This document shows positions 18,183-27,722 of a stretch of DNA of 64,000 nt, piece by piece. Location: contig JAFKKG010000013.1 in NCBI GenBank assembly GCA_017305715.1, forward strand, positions 186,001 to 250,000, read 5' to 3'. Each line of letters begins with the position of its first letter. Position 1 is the first letter of the stretch. The translations under genes and the position numbers were made by a program. This DNA comes from Hyphomicrobiales bacterium. GTDB lineage: Bacteria > Pseudomonadota > Alphaproteobacteria > Rhizobiales > Xanthobacteraceae. The notes under the pieces were generated by a model. The model was not told the DNA's origin. It searched no databases and saw only the letters and a list, made by a program, of their open reading frames with translations.

Positions 18183-19046
18183 ATGTCGACCCAGCTTCTC
18201 CTGTTTCAGGTTCTGAACGGTGTCGGCATCGGCATGATCTATTTTCTCTTGTCGGTCGGCCTGACGCTGATTTTCGGGCTGATGCGCTTCGTGAACTTCG
18301 CTCACGGGGCGTTCTATCTTGCGGCCGCCTATATCACCTATGCGGTCGTGCTGTGGACCGGAAGCTTCTGGTGGGCGCTGTTGCTCGGACCCGTCCTCGT
18401 CGCGGTACTCGCCCTGATCATCGAACGACTTCTGCTTCGGCATACTTATGCGCTGCCGCACGAGGCGCAAATTCTCATCACCTTTGCGGTGGCGTTGTTG
18501 ATCCAAGAGGTCGTGATCCTTCTGTTCACACCGCTCGGTCATAACGTGCCGGTGCCCGCCGCGCTTTCCGGAATCGTGTTTCTCGGGCCATATGTTTATC
18601 CCGCCTACCGATTGGCCGTGGTTGGCGTCGCGGCTGTCGTCGCGATTGTGCTCTGGATCGCGATCGAGCGAACCAAGATGGGTTCGATCCTGCGAGCCGG
18701 CTCCGAAAGCGCCGAGATGGTCGGCCTTCTCGGTATCAATGTCGATCGCGTCTTCATGGCCACCTTCGCGCTTGGCGCCGCGCTGGCCGGTCTGGCCGGC
18801 GTCCTTGTCGCGCCGCTGCGGGGCGTCGAACCGTTCATGAGTGCCGAGGCTCTCGGAATAGCCTTCGTGGTCGTGGTCGTGGGCGGGCTCGGAACCTTGT
18901 CTGGCGCACTCGTCGGCGGAATTCTGATCGGGCTTGTGCAGTCAATCATGAGCACGCTCTGGCCCGAAGGCGCACAGTTGATGATCTATGCCGCGATGGC
19001 TCTGGTCATCATGATCCGGCCGACAGGCCTGATGGGACGGATCTGA
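18183..19046 (+). CDS. HAAT ABC transporter permease, LivH-like
   Basis: 287-residue integral membrane protein with about eight hydrophobic helices, beginning QLLLFQVLNGVGIGMIYFLL and containing the GLMRFVNFAHGAFYLAAAY motif that marks LivH. The conserved EAA-like loop GLLGINVDRVFMATFALGAALAGLAG is around residues 180-205. One-base overlap with the next gene. Confidence 0.93.
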   Translation: MSTQLLLFQVLNGVGIGMIYFLLSVGLTLIFGLMRFVNFAHGAFYLAAAYITYAVVLWTGSFWWALLLGPVLVAVLALIIERLLLRHTYALPHEAQILITFAVALLIQEVVILLFTPLGHNVPVPAALSGIVFLGPYVYPAYRLAVVGVAAVVAIVLWIAIERTKMGSILRAGSESAEMVGLLGINVDRVFMATFALGAALAGLAGVLVAPLRGVEPFMSAEALGIAFVVVVVGGLGTLSGALVGGILIGLVQSIMSTLWPEGAQLMIYAAMALVIMIRPTGLMGRI

Positions 19047-19999
19047 TGCGCACCGTCGAACGCTTTCCGAATCTCGCAACAGCCATCGTGCTCGCCGCGC
19101 TCGTGGTTCTCCCGTTGACCGTGCCCGCCACGCTCGCGAGCCAGATCGCGATCTTTGCCACCGGCGCGCTCTCTGTCGCGCTTCTGCTCGGTGCAGTCGG
19201 TCTGTTGTCGTTCGGGCAGGGCCTTTATCTCGGCGTCGGCGCTTATGTCTGCGGCATCCTCCTCCGGGATGCCGGGCTGGGTCTCATTCCCGCGCTCCTG
19301 ATGGCGGCGCTTTCGGGCACCGTGTTGGCCGGCCTCCTGGGCAGCGTCATCGTGCGCCGGCATGGCGTTTACTTTGTCATGCTGACCCTGGCGTTCGCCC
19401 AGATGGGCTATTTTGCCGTGCTTGCCTTCAAGAATGTGACGGGCGGAGAGAATGGGCTTTCCGGCTTGCCGCGGCAATTCGATCTGCTCGGGTTCTCGAT
19501 CGCCGACCCGCTCTCGATGTACGGATTTATGGCCGGCGCGTTCTTTCTTGTTTTCCTGCTCATTCAACGGGTCATCGCCTCGCCGTTCGGAAGCGTGCTC
19601 GCAGCCATCCGCGAGAACGAGCCGCGGTGCGAGGCGCTCGGCTACCCGGTGGCCCGTTACAAGACAGCAGCCGTCGCGCTGGCGGGTGGGATCGCCGGGC
19701 TCGCCGGCGGTCTCCATGTCATCTTTCTGGGCTTCGTGCCGCCCAGCGACATCGAACTCGAAATGAGCCAGCGTCTCCTGGTCATCGCGCTGATCGGCGG
19801 GATCGGATCGCCCGGAGGCGCTCTGATGGGCTCGGCATTCTACACGATCGTTTCTGAAGCCCTGTCCGAGATTTGGCCACGCTGGATGGCGCTGATCGCG
19901 CTCTTGCTCATCGGCCTCGTCCTGTTTCTGCCCGGCGGTCTGTGGGGCGCCAGACGTCGTATCTCGGCGCTGTTCGCGCGGAATACCGCCCATGACTGA
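19046..19999 (+). CDS. HAAT ABC transporter permease, LivM-like
   Basis: 317-residue integral membrane protein. The family segment LLSFGQGLYLGVGAYVCGIL lies near residue 53 and the EAA loop region ENEPRCEALGYPVARYKTAAVALAGGIAGLAGGL near 190-225. Start overlaps the stop of the LivH-like gene by one base and the stop overlaps the next start by 8 bp. Second membrane subunit of the importer. Confidence 0.93.
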   Translation: MRTVERFPNLATAIVLAALVVLPLTVPATLASQIAIFATGALSVALLLGAVGLLSFGQGLYLGVGAYVCGILLRDAGLGLIPALLMAALSGTVLAGLLGSVIVRRHGVYFVMLTLAFAQMGYFAVLAFKNVTGGENGLSGLPRQFDLLGFSIADPLSMYGFMAGAFFLVFLLIQRVIASPFGSVLAAIRENEPRCEALGYPVARYKTAAVALAGGIAGLAGGLHVIFLGFVPPSDIELEMSQRLLVIALIGGIGSPGGALMGSAFYTIVSEALSEIWPRWMALIALLLIGLVLFLPGGLWGARRRISALFARNTAHD

Positions 20000-20744
20000 C
20001 CCGATCCTCACCGCCGAGTCGATCGATGTCCGGTTCGGAGATTTCCAGGCCCTGTCTGGCTTCTCGCTGTCGGTTCAGTCCGGCACGATCCACGCACTCA
20101 TCGGACCGAATGGCGCTGGCAAGACCACCTTGTTCAACGCGCTGACCGGCGTGCGCAAGCCGAGCGGAGGCCGTATCGTGTTCGACGGCCACACGGTTAC
20201 GCATGTTTCGGCCCATCGCCGTGTCCATTACGGCATGAGCCGATCATTTCAGGTCACCGCGCTCTTCGCTGCCCTGACGGTTGCCGAAAACCTCCGTCTC
20301 GCCGTGCAGGCCCGGTACGCGGCCGAGGGATGGGTGTTCTGGCGCAGTCCCGATCGCCGCCGTGACATCCGTGATGAGGTCGACGCACTGCTGGCCGAGA
20401 CATTCCTGACCGGGCGCGCCGACACCCGGACCGGCGACCTGTCGCATGGCGGACAGCGTTCTCTCGAGATCGGAATGGCGCTGGCCGGCCGCCCCAAACT
20501 GATTTTCCTCGACGAGCCTCTCGCGGGGATGGGAATCGATGACGTCCACCGCACCAAAGGACTTATCAGTTCGCTCCGGAGCCGTATGGCTGTGCTCCTG
20601 ATCGAGCACAATATGAGCGTCGTGCTCGATATTTCCGATCGCATCACGGTCATGGCTGCCGGCCGCAAGATCGCCGAGGATGTGCCGGCCAAGATCCGAA
20701 CCGACCCCGCTGTTCGCTCCGCCTATCTCGGGAGTACCGCATGA
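19992..20744 (+). CDS. HAAT ABC transporter ATP-binding protein, LivG-like
   Basis: 250-residue ATPase with Walker A GPNGAGKTTLF, signature LSHGGQRSLEIGMAL, Walker B LIFLDEPLAGMG and H-loop EHNMSVV, the normal LivG layout. It overlaps LivM by 8 bp and LivF by 4 bp, consistent with tightly coupled translation. Confidence 0.94.
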   Translation: MTDPILTAESIDVRFGDFQALSGFSLSVQSGTIHALIGPNGAGKTTLFNALTGVRKPSGGRIVFDGHTVTHVSAHRRVHYGMSRSFQVTALFAALTVAENLRLAVQARYAAEGWVFWRSPDRRRDIRDEVDALLAETFLTGRADTRTGDLSHGGQRSLEIGMALAGRPKLIFLDEPLAGMGIDDVHRTKGLISSLRSRMAVLLIEHNMSVVLDISDRITVMAAGRKIAEDVPAKIRTDPAVRSAYLGSTA

Positions 20745-21454
20745 CGGGCGTACCCATCATTTCGGTTGTCGGCCTGCACGGCTGGTACGGCAAAAGCCAC
20801 ATCCTGCAGGGTATCGATCTCACGGTTGGAAACGGTGAACTTTTGGCCCTTCTCGGCCGAAACGGCGTCGGCAAAACGACGACGATGCGGGCAATTTCCG
20901 GAACGCTTGCACGGGCGGAGGGCGATGTCCGGCTGGCCGGCCTGCCGGTTCTCGGTCAACCCGCCCATGTGGTCGCGCGGCGAGGTCTATCGCTAGTCCC
21001 CGAACATCGCGGCATATTTGGCACGCTCACCGTTGAGGAAAATCTTTCCCTGGCGGCGCGACGCGGTTCGCCCTGGTCGACCGAGCGGATATGGTCGATG
21101 TTCCCTTCGCTCGCTGATCGGCGCCGGACCCCTGGAGGCAAGCTATCCGGCGGCGAGCAGCAGATGCTGGCGATCGGGAGGGCCCTTGTCACCGGCCCGA
21201 AGCTGCTGCTGCTCGACGAGCCGACGGAGGGGCTTGCGCCGGTCATCGTCGATCGCCTGATTGAGATTCTGCGAGAGTTGAAGGCTGCGGGCCTGTCGAT
21301 GCTGCTCGTGGAGCAAAGTTTGGCGGTCTGTACCGCGGTCGCCGACAGATTTGCGATCCTCGATGGCGGCCGAATTGTCTGGGAGGGGGATGGACCCGCG
21401 CTCATGTCCGCTGAGGACGTGCGCGCGCGCCATCTCACGCTCGAACACGCTTGA
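20741..21454 (+). CDS. HAAT ABC transporter ATP-binding protein, LivF-like
   Basis: 237-residue ATPase: Walker A GRNGVGKTTTMR, signature LSGGEQQMLAIGRAL, Walker B LLLLDEPTEGLAP and E-Q in place of the H-loop (VEQSLAV). Last gene of the operon that begins with hyuA; a 205-bp convergent gap to the SDR gene follows and shows no strong terminator. Confidence 0.94.
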   Translation: MTGVPIISVVGLHGWYGKSHILQGIDLTVGNGELLALLGRNGVGKTTTMRAISGTLARAEGDVRLAGLPVLGQPAHVVARRGLSLVPEHRGIFGTLTVEENLSLAARRGSPWSTERIWSMFPSLADRRRTPGGKLSGGEQQMLAIGRALVTGPKLLLLDEPTEGLAPVIVDRLIEILRELKAAGLSMLLVEQSLAVCTAVADRFAILDGGRIVWEGDGPALMSAEDVRARHLTLEHA

Positions 21455-21659
21455 TAGCATCTCAGAGGGCCAGCCGGCGCAGCGCCCCTCAGCGATCTTA
21501 CAGAATTGATGGCGAAGATCACGCATTGCGACCACTGCCTGGTCGTTTCGTTCAGGGGCTCGCGCCCGCCGAATTGTCGATTGTTGTGGTCGATCGTGGC
21601 CGCGGACAACAATCGCTGCGTAAGTGAATGCGGAGCCGAAATTGAATGCTCCGAGGCAA

Positions 21660-22394
21660 TCACCCCGCAAGGAAGCCGCCATCCACCGCAACCACCGTTC
21701 CGGTCGCGTAGTGCGAGGCCGGCATGCAGAGAAAGGCCACTGCGCCGGCAATATCCTGTGGCTGTCCCCACCGTTTGAACGCGGTGCGATCGGCGATGCG
21801 CTGGTAATGCGCGCGGTCGGTCCGGCCGGCGGCGTTGATCGCGGTTTCGATGTAGCCGGGCGCCACCGCGTTGACCCGAATGCCTTGTTCGGCCCAGGCC
21901 AGAGCCAGCGCCTTGGTCAACATCACGACGCCACCCTTGCTGGCGCAATAGGCGGGGATGCGCGGCAATGCCAGCGTGGCGTTCATTGAGGCGATGTTGA
22001 CGACCGAGCCCTTGCGATCCGCCAACAGCGGGCGGAATGCCATACAGGTCCGGAACGTGCCGGTGAGGTTCACATCGAGCACCTTCACGAAGGTCTCGAT
22101 CTCGAACTCCTTGTCGCGTGCGAGGATCCCGGCGCAATTGACCAGCGCGTCGACGCGCTGGTGCCGCGCCGCAAAGGACGCCACCGCCGCATCATCCGTC
22201 ACGTCCAGTGTTGCAAGCGCAAGGCCCTCGCGGGGCTTGAGCAGCGAACGCGCGAGGTCGGCGTCGTTGGCGCCCGTTGCGGTCACGCTCGCGCCGAGAT
22301 CGCAGAACTGGTTGCTGATCGCGGCGCCTATGTCGCCGGCGCCGCCGATTACGACCGCGTGGAAACCGGGGGTGAGAGAAAAATTGGAACTCAT
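21660..22394 (-). CDS. Short-chain dehydrogenase/reductase (SDR)
   Basis: 244-residue classical SDR. NAD(P) loop [15 protein letters not shown] near residue 16, NCAG near 87, catalytic Ser in NIASMNAT, Tyr and Lys in PAYCASKGG, and the closing [14 protein letters not shown]. It lies 14 bp after the lacI-type gene on the same strand, so it is transcribed with the regulator, divergent from the sugar importer and kinase operon. It therefore probably acts on the same sugar or its alcohol/ketone form, paired with the zinc dehydrogenase on the other side. Confidence 0.88.
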   Translation of the reverse strand: MSSNFSLTPGFHAVVIGGAGDIGAAISNQFCDLGASVTATGANDADLARSLLKPREGLALATLDVTDDAAVASFAARHQRVDALVNCAGILARDKEFEIETFVKVLDVNLTGTFRTCMAFRPLLADRKGSVVNIASMNATLALPRIPAYCASKGGVVMLTKALALAWAEQGIRVNAVAPGYIETAINAAGRTDRAHYQRIADRTAFKRWGQPQDIAGAVAFLCMPASHYATGTVVAVDGGFLAG

Positions 22395-22408
22395 CGGGAG
22401 CGCCTCTT

Positions 22409-23443
22409 TCAGGAGCGGGTAGGCGGTGCGGTCGATTCGCGAACCACCAGCGAGAAGTCGACCTCGTGGTGCATGATGGTCTGCTCACCGGCGAGGCTGC
22501 GGACGAGATATTCGCCGGCGCGCTGCCAGGTTTCGCCGGTGGGAACGTGAATGGTGGTCAGGCTCGGCCGCAGATGGCGGCTCCAGTCGAGATCGTCGAA
22601 CCCGACGACCGAGAGGTCGCGCGGGACCGAAAAGCCGCTGCGCTCGGCCTCCAGCAACACGCCGTAGGCGATGACGTCATTGCCGCAGACCACGGCGGTC
22701 GGCCGATCCTTGAGATTCAGCAGATAGCGGGCCGCTTCGCGGGCATCATCGAGCGCATAGGGTACTTCGACATGCCATTGCGACGGAAGGTCAAGGCCGG
22801 CTTCCGACAAGGCGCGGCGGAATCCGGCGACACGGGCGCTGGCGCGGTCGTTGTTGCGCTGGAGCGCGGAGACGATTCCGATCCGGCGATGGCCGAGATC
22901 GATGACGTGTGTCGCCGCACGATGGGCCGCCGCTTCATTGTCGGTTCCGACGCAAGGATAGGGTTTGTCCGGCTGATAGATGCCGACGTTGATGAAGGGC
23001 ACGGCGTTGTCGGCAAGTTGCTTGCGCAGGCTTTCATGATGACAGTCGCCGCGCAGCACCAGTCCGTCCACGCCACGGCTGATGAGGTTGCGCGCCTGCT
23101 GCAGCTCGACGTCGAGGTCGTAGCCGCTCGTGGTGAGGAACAGCATGTAGCCCATCGACGAGAGATACTTTTGCAGCGAAGCGATGCCGCGCGCGAACAT
23201 GGTGTTGTCGATGGTCGGTATGATCGCGCCAAGGGTGCGCGATCGCCGCGACGACAGGATGCGCGCCGGCGCATGCGGGATGTAACCGACCGCCTCGATC
23301 GCCTCCGTGATGCGGGCGCGCAAGGCCGGGCTGACGGCGTCGGGACTGTTGAGCGCGCGCGAGACGGACGCGGTCGAGACGCCGGCGCGCTTTGCGACGG
23401 CGCGGATGCCTTGCTTTGCGGATTGGACGGTCGAGAGGCGCAT
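22409..23443 (-). CDS. LacI-family transcriptional regulator
   Basis: 344-residue repressor. HTH near residues 12-35 ([20 protein letters not shown]), hinge helix [14 protein letters not shown], then a periplasmic-binding-like effector domain ([20 protein letters not shown]...). The ATG at 23443 was chosen: extending to the TTG at 23467 would run through a perfect palindrome that is more likely its operator. Divergent from the sugar importer operon, with two dyads in the gap. The effector is expected to be the imported sugar or a pathway intermediate. Confidence 0.9.
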   Translation of the reverse strand: MRLSTVQSAKQGIRAVAKRAGVSTASVSRALNSPDAVSPALRARITEAIEAVGYIPHAPARILSSRRSRTLGAIIPTIDNTMFARGIASLQKYLSSMGYMLFLTTSGYDLDVELQQARNLISRGVDGLVLRGDCHHESLRKQLADNAVPFINVGIYQPDKPYPCVGTDNEAAAHRAATHVIDLGHRRIGIVSALQRNNDRASARVAGFRRALSEAGLDLPSQWHVEVPYALDDAREAARYLLNLKDRPTAVVCGNDVIAYGVLLEAERSGFSVPRDLSVVGFDDLDWSRHLRPSLTTIHVPTGETWQRAGEYLVRSLAGEQTIMHHEVDFSLVVRESTAPPTRS

Positions 23444-23445
23444 GG

Positions 23446-23459
23446 ATGTAACGTTACAT
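23446..23459. promoter_or_regulatory. LacI operator, perfect palindrome
   Basis: ATGTAACGTTACAT, a perfect 14-bp palindrome with the central C-G pair expected of LacI-family sites. It lies 2 bp upstream of the regulator start codon, a position that fits autorepression. Confidence 0.65.
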
Positions 23460-23526
23460 TGGTTCAAGGCAGTTGCGTAGAGATAATTTCGTCGATACGC
23501 AGCAGCTAATTTGATTTTTCGATTGC

Positions 23527-23554
23527 TTGACAGGCGATATTTGAGGCATACGGT
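23527..23554 (+). promoter_or_regulatory. Possible sigma-70 type promoter of the sugar importer operon
   Basis: TTGACA at 23527-23532 is a consensus -35 box; TACGGT at 23549-23554, 16 bp later, is a weak -10. The second LacI-type dyad begins at the end of the -10, so repressor binding would block initiation. The start codon of the first gene is 66 bp downstream. Confidence 0.4.
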
Positions 23555-23567
23555 GTAACCGTTTTCA
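23554..23567. promoter_or_regulatory. Second LacI-type operator
   Basis: TGTAACCGTTTTCA, an imperfect 14-bp dyad (TGTAACC / GTTTTCA) of the TGNAANCGNTTNCA pattern typical of LacI-family regulators of sugar genes. Shares TGTAAC with the palindrome at 23446 and overlaps the predicted promoter of the importer operon. Confidence 0.55.
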
Positions 23568-23619
23568 ATATAAAGGCGCTGCCGAGAAGGCGGTCAAGCC
23601 GGGTCAGGGAGGGATTTCA

Positions 23620-24921
23620 ATGAACGCCAGGATGTTTGCGGTGCGCGTCGCATTGCCGGTTCTCGCGGTCGCTGCCATCAGCGTCGAGGCCCATGCGGCC
23701 GATTTCGACTGGAAGAAGTTTCAGGGCAAGACCGTCACCTTTCTGGCCAACAACAATCCTGTCGCGCAGGCACTGCTGACCTACAAGGATGATTTCGAGA
23801 AGCTGACCGGTATGACCTTGAAGGTCGATGGCTACCAGGAACAGCAGATGCGCCAGCGGCTGGTGACCGTGATGAATGCGCATAGCGACGAGGTCGACGT
23901 GTTCATGACGTTGCCGTCGCGCGAGGGCGAACAATTCTCCGCCGCCGGCTGGTATGCCGATCTCACGGCGATGGCCAGGAACGACGTGGCCAAGGAATAC
24001 GACCCGGCGGGCCTCAGTCAGGCGCTGCTGAAGGCCGCGACGTTTGGCGGCAAGCTGACCAGCATGCCCATGAACATCGAGGGGCCAATTTTCTATTATC
24101 GCACCGACATCTTCAAGAAATGCGGCATCGAGAAGCCGGCGACCATCAAGGACGTCGAGGCGGCGGCCGCGAAGATCAAGGCGTGCGACAGCTCGGTCAC
24201 GCCGTTCGTCTCGCGTGGCCTGAAGCCCGCGATCGCCTACACCTTCAGCAATGTGCTGCACAATATCGGCGGCAGCTATATCGCCAATGGGAAGTCTAAT
24301 CTCTGCTCGGCCAAGGGCAAGGAGGCGCTCGACACCTATAGCCGGCTGTTGCGCGATTTCGGGCCGCCCGGCGTGGTCAATTACAGCTTTCAGCAGATCT
24401 CCGCGCTCTATCGCAGCGGCCGCGCCGCGATGTCGTTCGAGTCCTCCAACGAGCTTCGCACCGCGATGGAAGGCGGCGCCCGCCTCAAGGACACCGCCTT
24501 GATGCCGTTCCCGGCAGGCGAGGCAGGACAGGTGCCAACCGTGATCGGCTGGGGCTTGACCGTCTCTTCGCACAGCAAGCAGCCCGATGCGGCCTGGTAT
24601 TTCGTGCAGTGGGCGACGAGCCCGGCCGTTCAGAAGAAAATGGCCTTGCAGGGCATCGCGCCGCCGCGGCCTTCGGTTGCCAATGATCCGGAGTACCGCA
24701 AGTGGATCGACGAGGAGCCGGTGCGCAAGGAATGGCAGGCCGCGCTCGATGTGCTCGCGACGAAAGGCTCTTCTGAAGTCGGCTATCCCATCGTCGCCAA
24801 CCCCGAGTCACGCGAATTCATCGGCCAGGCGGTACAGGATATGATCCTGAAGCAGAAGAGTGTCGACCAGGCCTGCGCCGATGCCGACAAAGCGCTCGAT
24901 GCGCTGATCGCACAGAAGTAA
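23620..24921 (+). CDS. Carbohydrate ABC transporter substrate-binding protein
   Basis: 433-residue periplasmic receptor of the SBP_bac_1 family. Sec signal MNARMFAVRVALPVLAVAAI with likely cleavage after AHA. Contains a W-rich C-lobe typical of sugar receptors (GWGLTVSSHSKQPDAAWYFV). AGGGAGG-like site upstream of ATG (cagggagggatttcaatg). First gene of an operon with two permeases, ATPase, zinc dehydrogenase, PfkB kinase and aldolase. If the kinase truly acts on sulfofructose, this receptor should bind a sulfosugar such as sulfoquinovose or its glycoside; the binding residues cannot be judged by eye. Confidence 0.9.
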   Translation: MNARMFAVRVALPVLAVAAISVEAHAADFDWKKFQGKTVTFLANNNPVAQALLTYKDDFEKLTGMTLKVDGYQEQQMRQRLVTVMNAHSDEVDVFMTLPSREGEQFSAAGWYADLTAMARNDVAKEYDPAGLSQALLKAATFGGKLTSMPMNIEGPIFYYRTDIFKKCGIEKPATIKDVEAAAAKIKACDSSVTPFVSRGLKPAIAYTFSNVLHNIGGSYIANGKSNLCSAKGKEALDTYSRLLRDFGPPGVVNYSFQQISALYRSGRAAMSFESSNELRTAMEGGARLKDTALMPFPAGEAGQVPTVIGWGLTVSSHSKQPDAAWYFVQWATSPAVQKKMALQGIAPPRPSVANDPEYRKWIDEEPVRKEWQAALDVLATKGSSEVGYPIVANPESREFIGQAVQDMILKQKSVDQACADADKALDALIAQK

Positions 24922-24983
24922 TCGCGGGAAGCGCCGGTCGGCAGGGTCCGGTCGCGCGTCACTGAATCGAGGGAATCGCAGGC

Positions 24984-25871
24984 ATGTCGGACGCGGCTGC
25001 AACAATGGCGCAGGGCCGGCAAAGGCTTGAACTGTCGGCGCTTTCCGCGCCGGCGGTCATTTTCACCGTCGCGATGATCGCGTTTCCTGTCGTCTATACG
25101 ATCTGGCTGGGTTTTCAGAGCTTCTCGAACACCGGCAAGCAATCCTTCGCCGGCCTTGCGAACTATTCGAAGCTGATCTCCGACAACGAGTTCTGGCATG
25201 GATTGTGGGTGACCATCGCGCTCTATGTGCTTTCGCTGGTGCTGCAGCTCGTGTTCGGCATCTGGCTGGCTCTGATCCTGTTCCATGCCAAGCGATTGCC
25301 GGGCATCGTGCGCTCGCTGTTCATTTCGCCGTTCATGATGCCGCCGGTGGTGGCCGGCATGATGTGGCTTGTGATTCTCGATCCCTCGCTGGGAGCTGCC
25401 AATTACATCCTGCAATCGCTCGGGCTGCCGCCGTCGGAGTGGCTGGCCTCGCCCACCTGGGTCATTCCCACCGTCGCGTTGATCGATAGCTGGCAGTGGA
25501 CCCCCTATGTCGCGCTGATCGTGCTCGGTGGATTGCAGTCGCTGCCATCCAGCGTCTACGAGGCCGCGCAGATCGACGGCGCATCGGCGTTCAAGACCTT
25601 CCAGCGCATCACGCTGCCGCTGTTGCTGCCGACCATCGTCACGGCAGCGATCCTGCGCAGCGTCGATCTCCTGCGCTTCTTCGACATCATCTACATCACG
25701 ACCCAGGGCGGCCCCGGCAACGCGTCGAACACGCTCAACATCTACGGCTTCCGGGTCGGCTTCGAATTCTTCAACATCGGCTATGCCAGTGCGCTGATGC
25801 TGACGCTGACCGCGATCGTGCTTGGTGCGGTGCTCGCCTTCAATCGGCTGCGCGGCGCGGTGGCCTGGTAG
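24984..25871 (+). CDS. Carbohydrate ABC transporter permease (MalF/UgpA-like)
   Basis: 295-residue inner-membrane permease with six helices. The EAA motif for ATPase contact is EAAQIDGASAFKTFQRITLPLLLP near residue 193. Belongs to the CUT1 sugar importer class. Sixty-two bp after the receptor gene, 8 bp before the second permease. Confidence 0.92.
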   Translation: MSDAAATMAQGRQRLELSALSAPAVIFTVAMIAFPVVYTIWLGFQSFSNTGKQSFAGLANYSKLISDNEFWHGLWVTIALYVLSLVLQLVFGIWLALILFHAKRLPGIVRSLFISPFMMPPVVAGMMWLVILDPSLGAANYILQSLGLPPSEWLASPTWVIPTVALIDSWQWTPYVALIVLGGLQSLPSSVYEAAQIDGASAFKTFQRITLPLLLPTIVTAAILRSVDLLRFFDIIYITTQGGPGNASNTLNIYGFRVGFEFFNIGYASALMLTLTAIVLGAVLAFNRLRGAVAW

Positions 25872-25879
25872 GTGATGCC

Positions 25880-26707
25880 ATGATGGACGCGCCCACGACC
25901 GACCGCTGGATCCGCTGCCTCAATTTGCTGCAGCTCGTGCTGGCCGGCATCATCATCATGACGCCGACGGTGTGGATGGTGCTGTCCTCATTCAAGCCGT
26001 CATTCGAGGTGACGGCCTATCCGCCGACGCTGATCTTCTCGCCGACGATGGAAAATTACCTGCAGCTGACCAGGACGACGCCGTTCGTGAGCTATGCCGT
26101 CAACAGCCTGATCGTGACCATCGGCTCGACAGCGCTCGGGCTGCTCTTCGGCGTTCCCGCCGCCTTCGCCGTCTCCTGGACGCGGATTTCCTGGCCGGCG
26201 ATTCTGACGCTCGCCGCGCGCATGGCGCCGGGCACACTGTTCCTGCTGCCGTGGTACGTCATGTTCCGGCAGGTCGGGATGATCGGCTCTTACACCGCGC
26301 TCATTCTCAGCCATGCCGTGATCACCTTGCCGATCGTCATCTGGGTGCTCTTGCCGTCCTTCGACAGCATCCCGCGCAGCGTGTTCGAGGCCGCGCAGGT
26401 CGACGGTTGCAGCGTCACACGAATCCTCTGGCGTATTGCGCTGCCGCTGGTGGCCTCCGGAGTCGCGGTCGCGGCGATCCTCGCTTTCGTGTTTTCCTGG
26501 AACTACTTCCTGTTCGCGCTGGTGCTCTCGAACGGCGACACCAAGACGCTGATCGCGGCCGCTTTCAACTTCATCGGTGAGGGATCGACGCAGTGGGGCG
26601 CGCTGATGGCTGCGGCGACGTTGATTGCGTTGCCGCCCCTCATTCTTGCGGCGCTGGTGCAGCGCTGGCTGGTGTCCGGGCTGACGCTTGGCGCGGTGAA
26701 AGGTTAG
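25880..26707 (+). CDS. Carbohydrate ABC transporter permease (MalG/UgpE-like)
   Basis: 275-residue permease; EAA motif EAAQVDGCSVTRILWRIALP near residue 170, and the MalG-type ending LVSGLTLGAVKG. The ATG at 25880 follows a TAGGTGA ribosome site; the longer upstream frame overlaps the first permease and is not needed. Partner of the upstream permease in the CUT1 importer. Confidence 0.92.
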   Translation: MMDAPTTDRWIRCLNLLQLVLAGIIIMTPTVWMVLSSFKPSFEVTAYPPTLIFSPTMENYLQLTRTTPFVSYAVNSLIVTIGSTALGLLFGVPAAFAVSWTRISWPAILTLAARMAPGTLFLLPWYVMFRQVGMIGSYTALILSHAVITLPIVIWVLLPSFDSIPRSVFEAAQVDGCSVTRILWRIALPLVASGVAVAAILAFVFSWNYFLFALVLSNGDTKTLIAAAFNFIGEGSTQWGALMAAATLIALPPLILAALVQRWLVSGLTLGAVKG

Positions 26708-26713
26708 GTCTCG

Positions 26714-27718
26714 ATGAACGTATCTCCACGACCCAATTCGATCATGCAGGCGGCCGTCTTTCACGGCCATGAACGCATCACCATTGAGCGCGTCGGGATG
26801 CCCGACATTGGTGCAGGCGAGGTGCTGGTGCGGGTATCGCGCACGGCGCTGTGCGGTTCGGACTTCAAGCTTTGGCACAAGGGCGCCGAATTCACGGCGG
26901 GCCACGAAATCTTTGGCGTGGTCGAGCAGCCCGGCCATCGCCTCCATGGCAAGCGCTGCGCGGTGTACATTCCGTTGCATTGCGACCGCTGTGCTGCCTG
27001 CAAGCGCGGCGACACGCAGATGTGCCTGGAAGTGTCGAGCCTGATCGGCTGGAACCGCCCGGGCGGTTATGCCGAATATGTCCCGGTGCCGGAAAACTGC
27101 CTGCTGCCGGTGCCTGATGACATCGAGGACAGCCTGGCGCCACTGCTGCTCGATGTGATCGGCACGTCGGGGCATGCCGTGCGGTTCGTCAGCAAGGTCG
27201 TGCCGCCGGCCGAGGCGGGGCCAGTGCTCGTGATGGGCGCGGGACCGGTCGGATTGGGCGTGGTGCTCGCGCTGCGTAGCCTGGGATACGACGACATCCA
27301 TGTCGCCGATCCGAACCCAACACGCCTGAACATCGCGCTGTCCTTTGGAGCGAAATCGCATCCGGTCGGCGATACGTCGAAGCGCTTTGCGCTGATCATG
27401 GAATGCTCGGGCGCGCATGCCGCGCGCAATCTCGGCATCGAGCTCATCCTGCCGCGCGGCGCGCTGGTGCTGGTCGGTGAGAATGCCGCTCCCTGGACCA
27501 TCGAGGAAGGCAAGGTGTTCCGCCGCAAGGATTTCTACATGATTCGGACCTTCTATTTCCCGGTCGGCGATTTCGAGCCCAACGTCGCCTTGTTGCGCCA
27601 ATACAAGAACGAGTATCGCGTGCTCGTCGATGGCGAGTTCGGCCTGGCGTCGTTGCCGGAGAATTTCGCGCGCTTCGCCAGGGGCGAACTGATCAAGCCG
27701 GTACTGGCGCTGGATTAG
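26714..27718 (+). CDS. Zinc-dependent alcohol dehydrogenase (polyol/sugar dehydrogenase type)
   Basis: 334-residue medium-chain dehydrogenase. Catalytic zinc ligands Cys in ALCGSD and His in TAGHEIFG; structural zinc from the four cysteines in CDRCAACKRGDTQMC; NAD loop VMGAGPVGLGVVLAL near residue 175. It lies inside the ABC operon between permease and ATPase, so its substrate is tied to the imported sugar. Family members oxidise secondary alcohols of polyols (GatD, sorbitol dehydrogenase). Here it could interconvert a sulfo-polyol or sugar with a ketose, or reduce a C3 product; undecided. Confidence 0.9.
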   Translation: MNVSPRPNSIMQAAVFHGHERITIERVGMPDIGAGEVLVRVSRTALCGSDFKLWHKGAEFTAGHEIFGVVEQPGHRLHGKRCAVYIPLHCDRCAACKRGDTQMCLEVSSLIGWNRPGGYAEYVPVPENCLLPVPDDIEDSLAPLLLDVIGTSGHAVRFVSKVVPPAEAGPVLVMGAGPVGLGVVLALRSLGYDDIHVADPNPTRLNIALSFGAKSHPVGDTSKRFALIMECSGAHAARNLGIELILPRGALVLVGENAAPWTIEEGKVFRRKDFYMIRTFYFPVGDFEPNVALLRQYKNEYRVLVDGEFGLASLPENFARFARGELIKPVLALD

Positions 27719-27722
27719 CATC

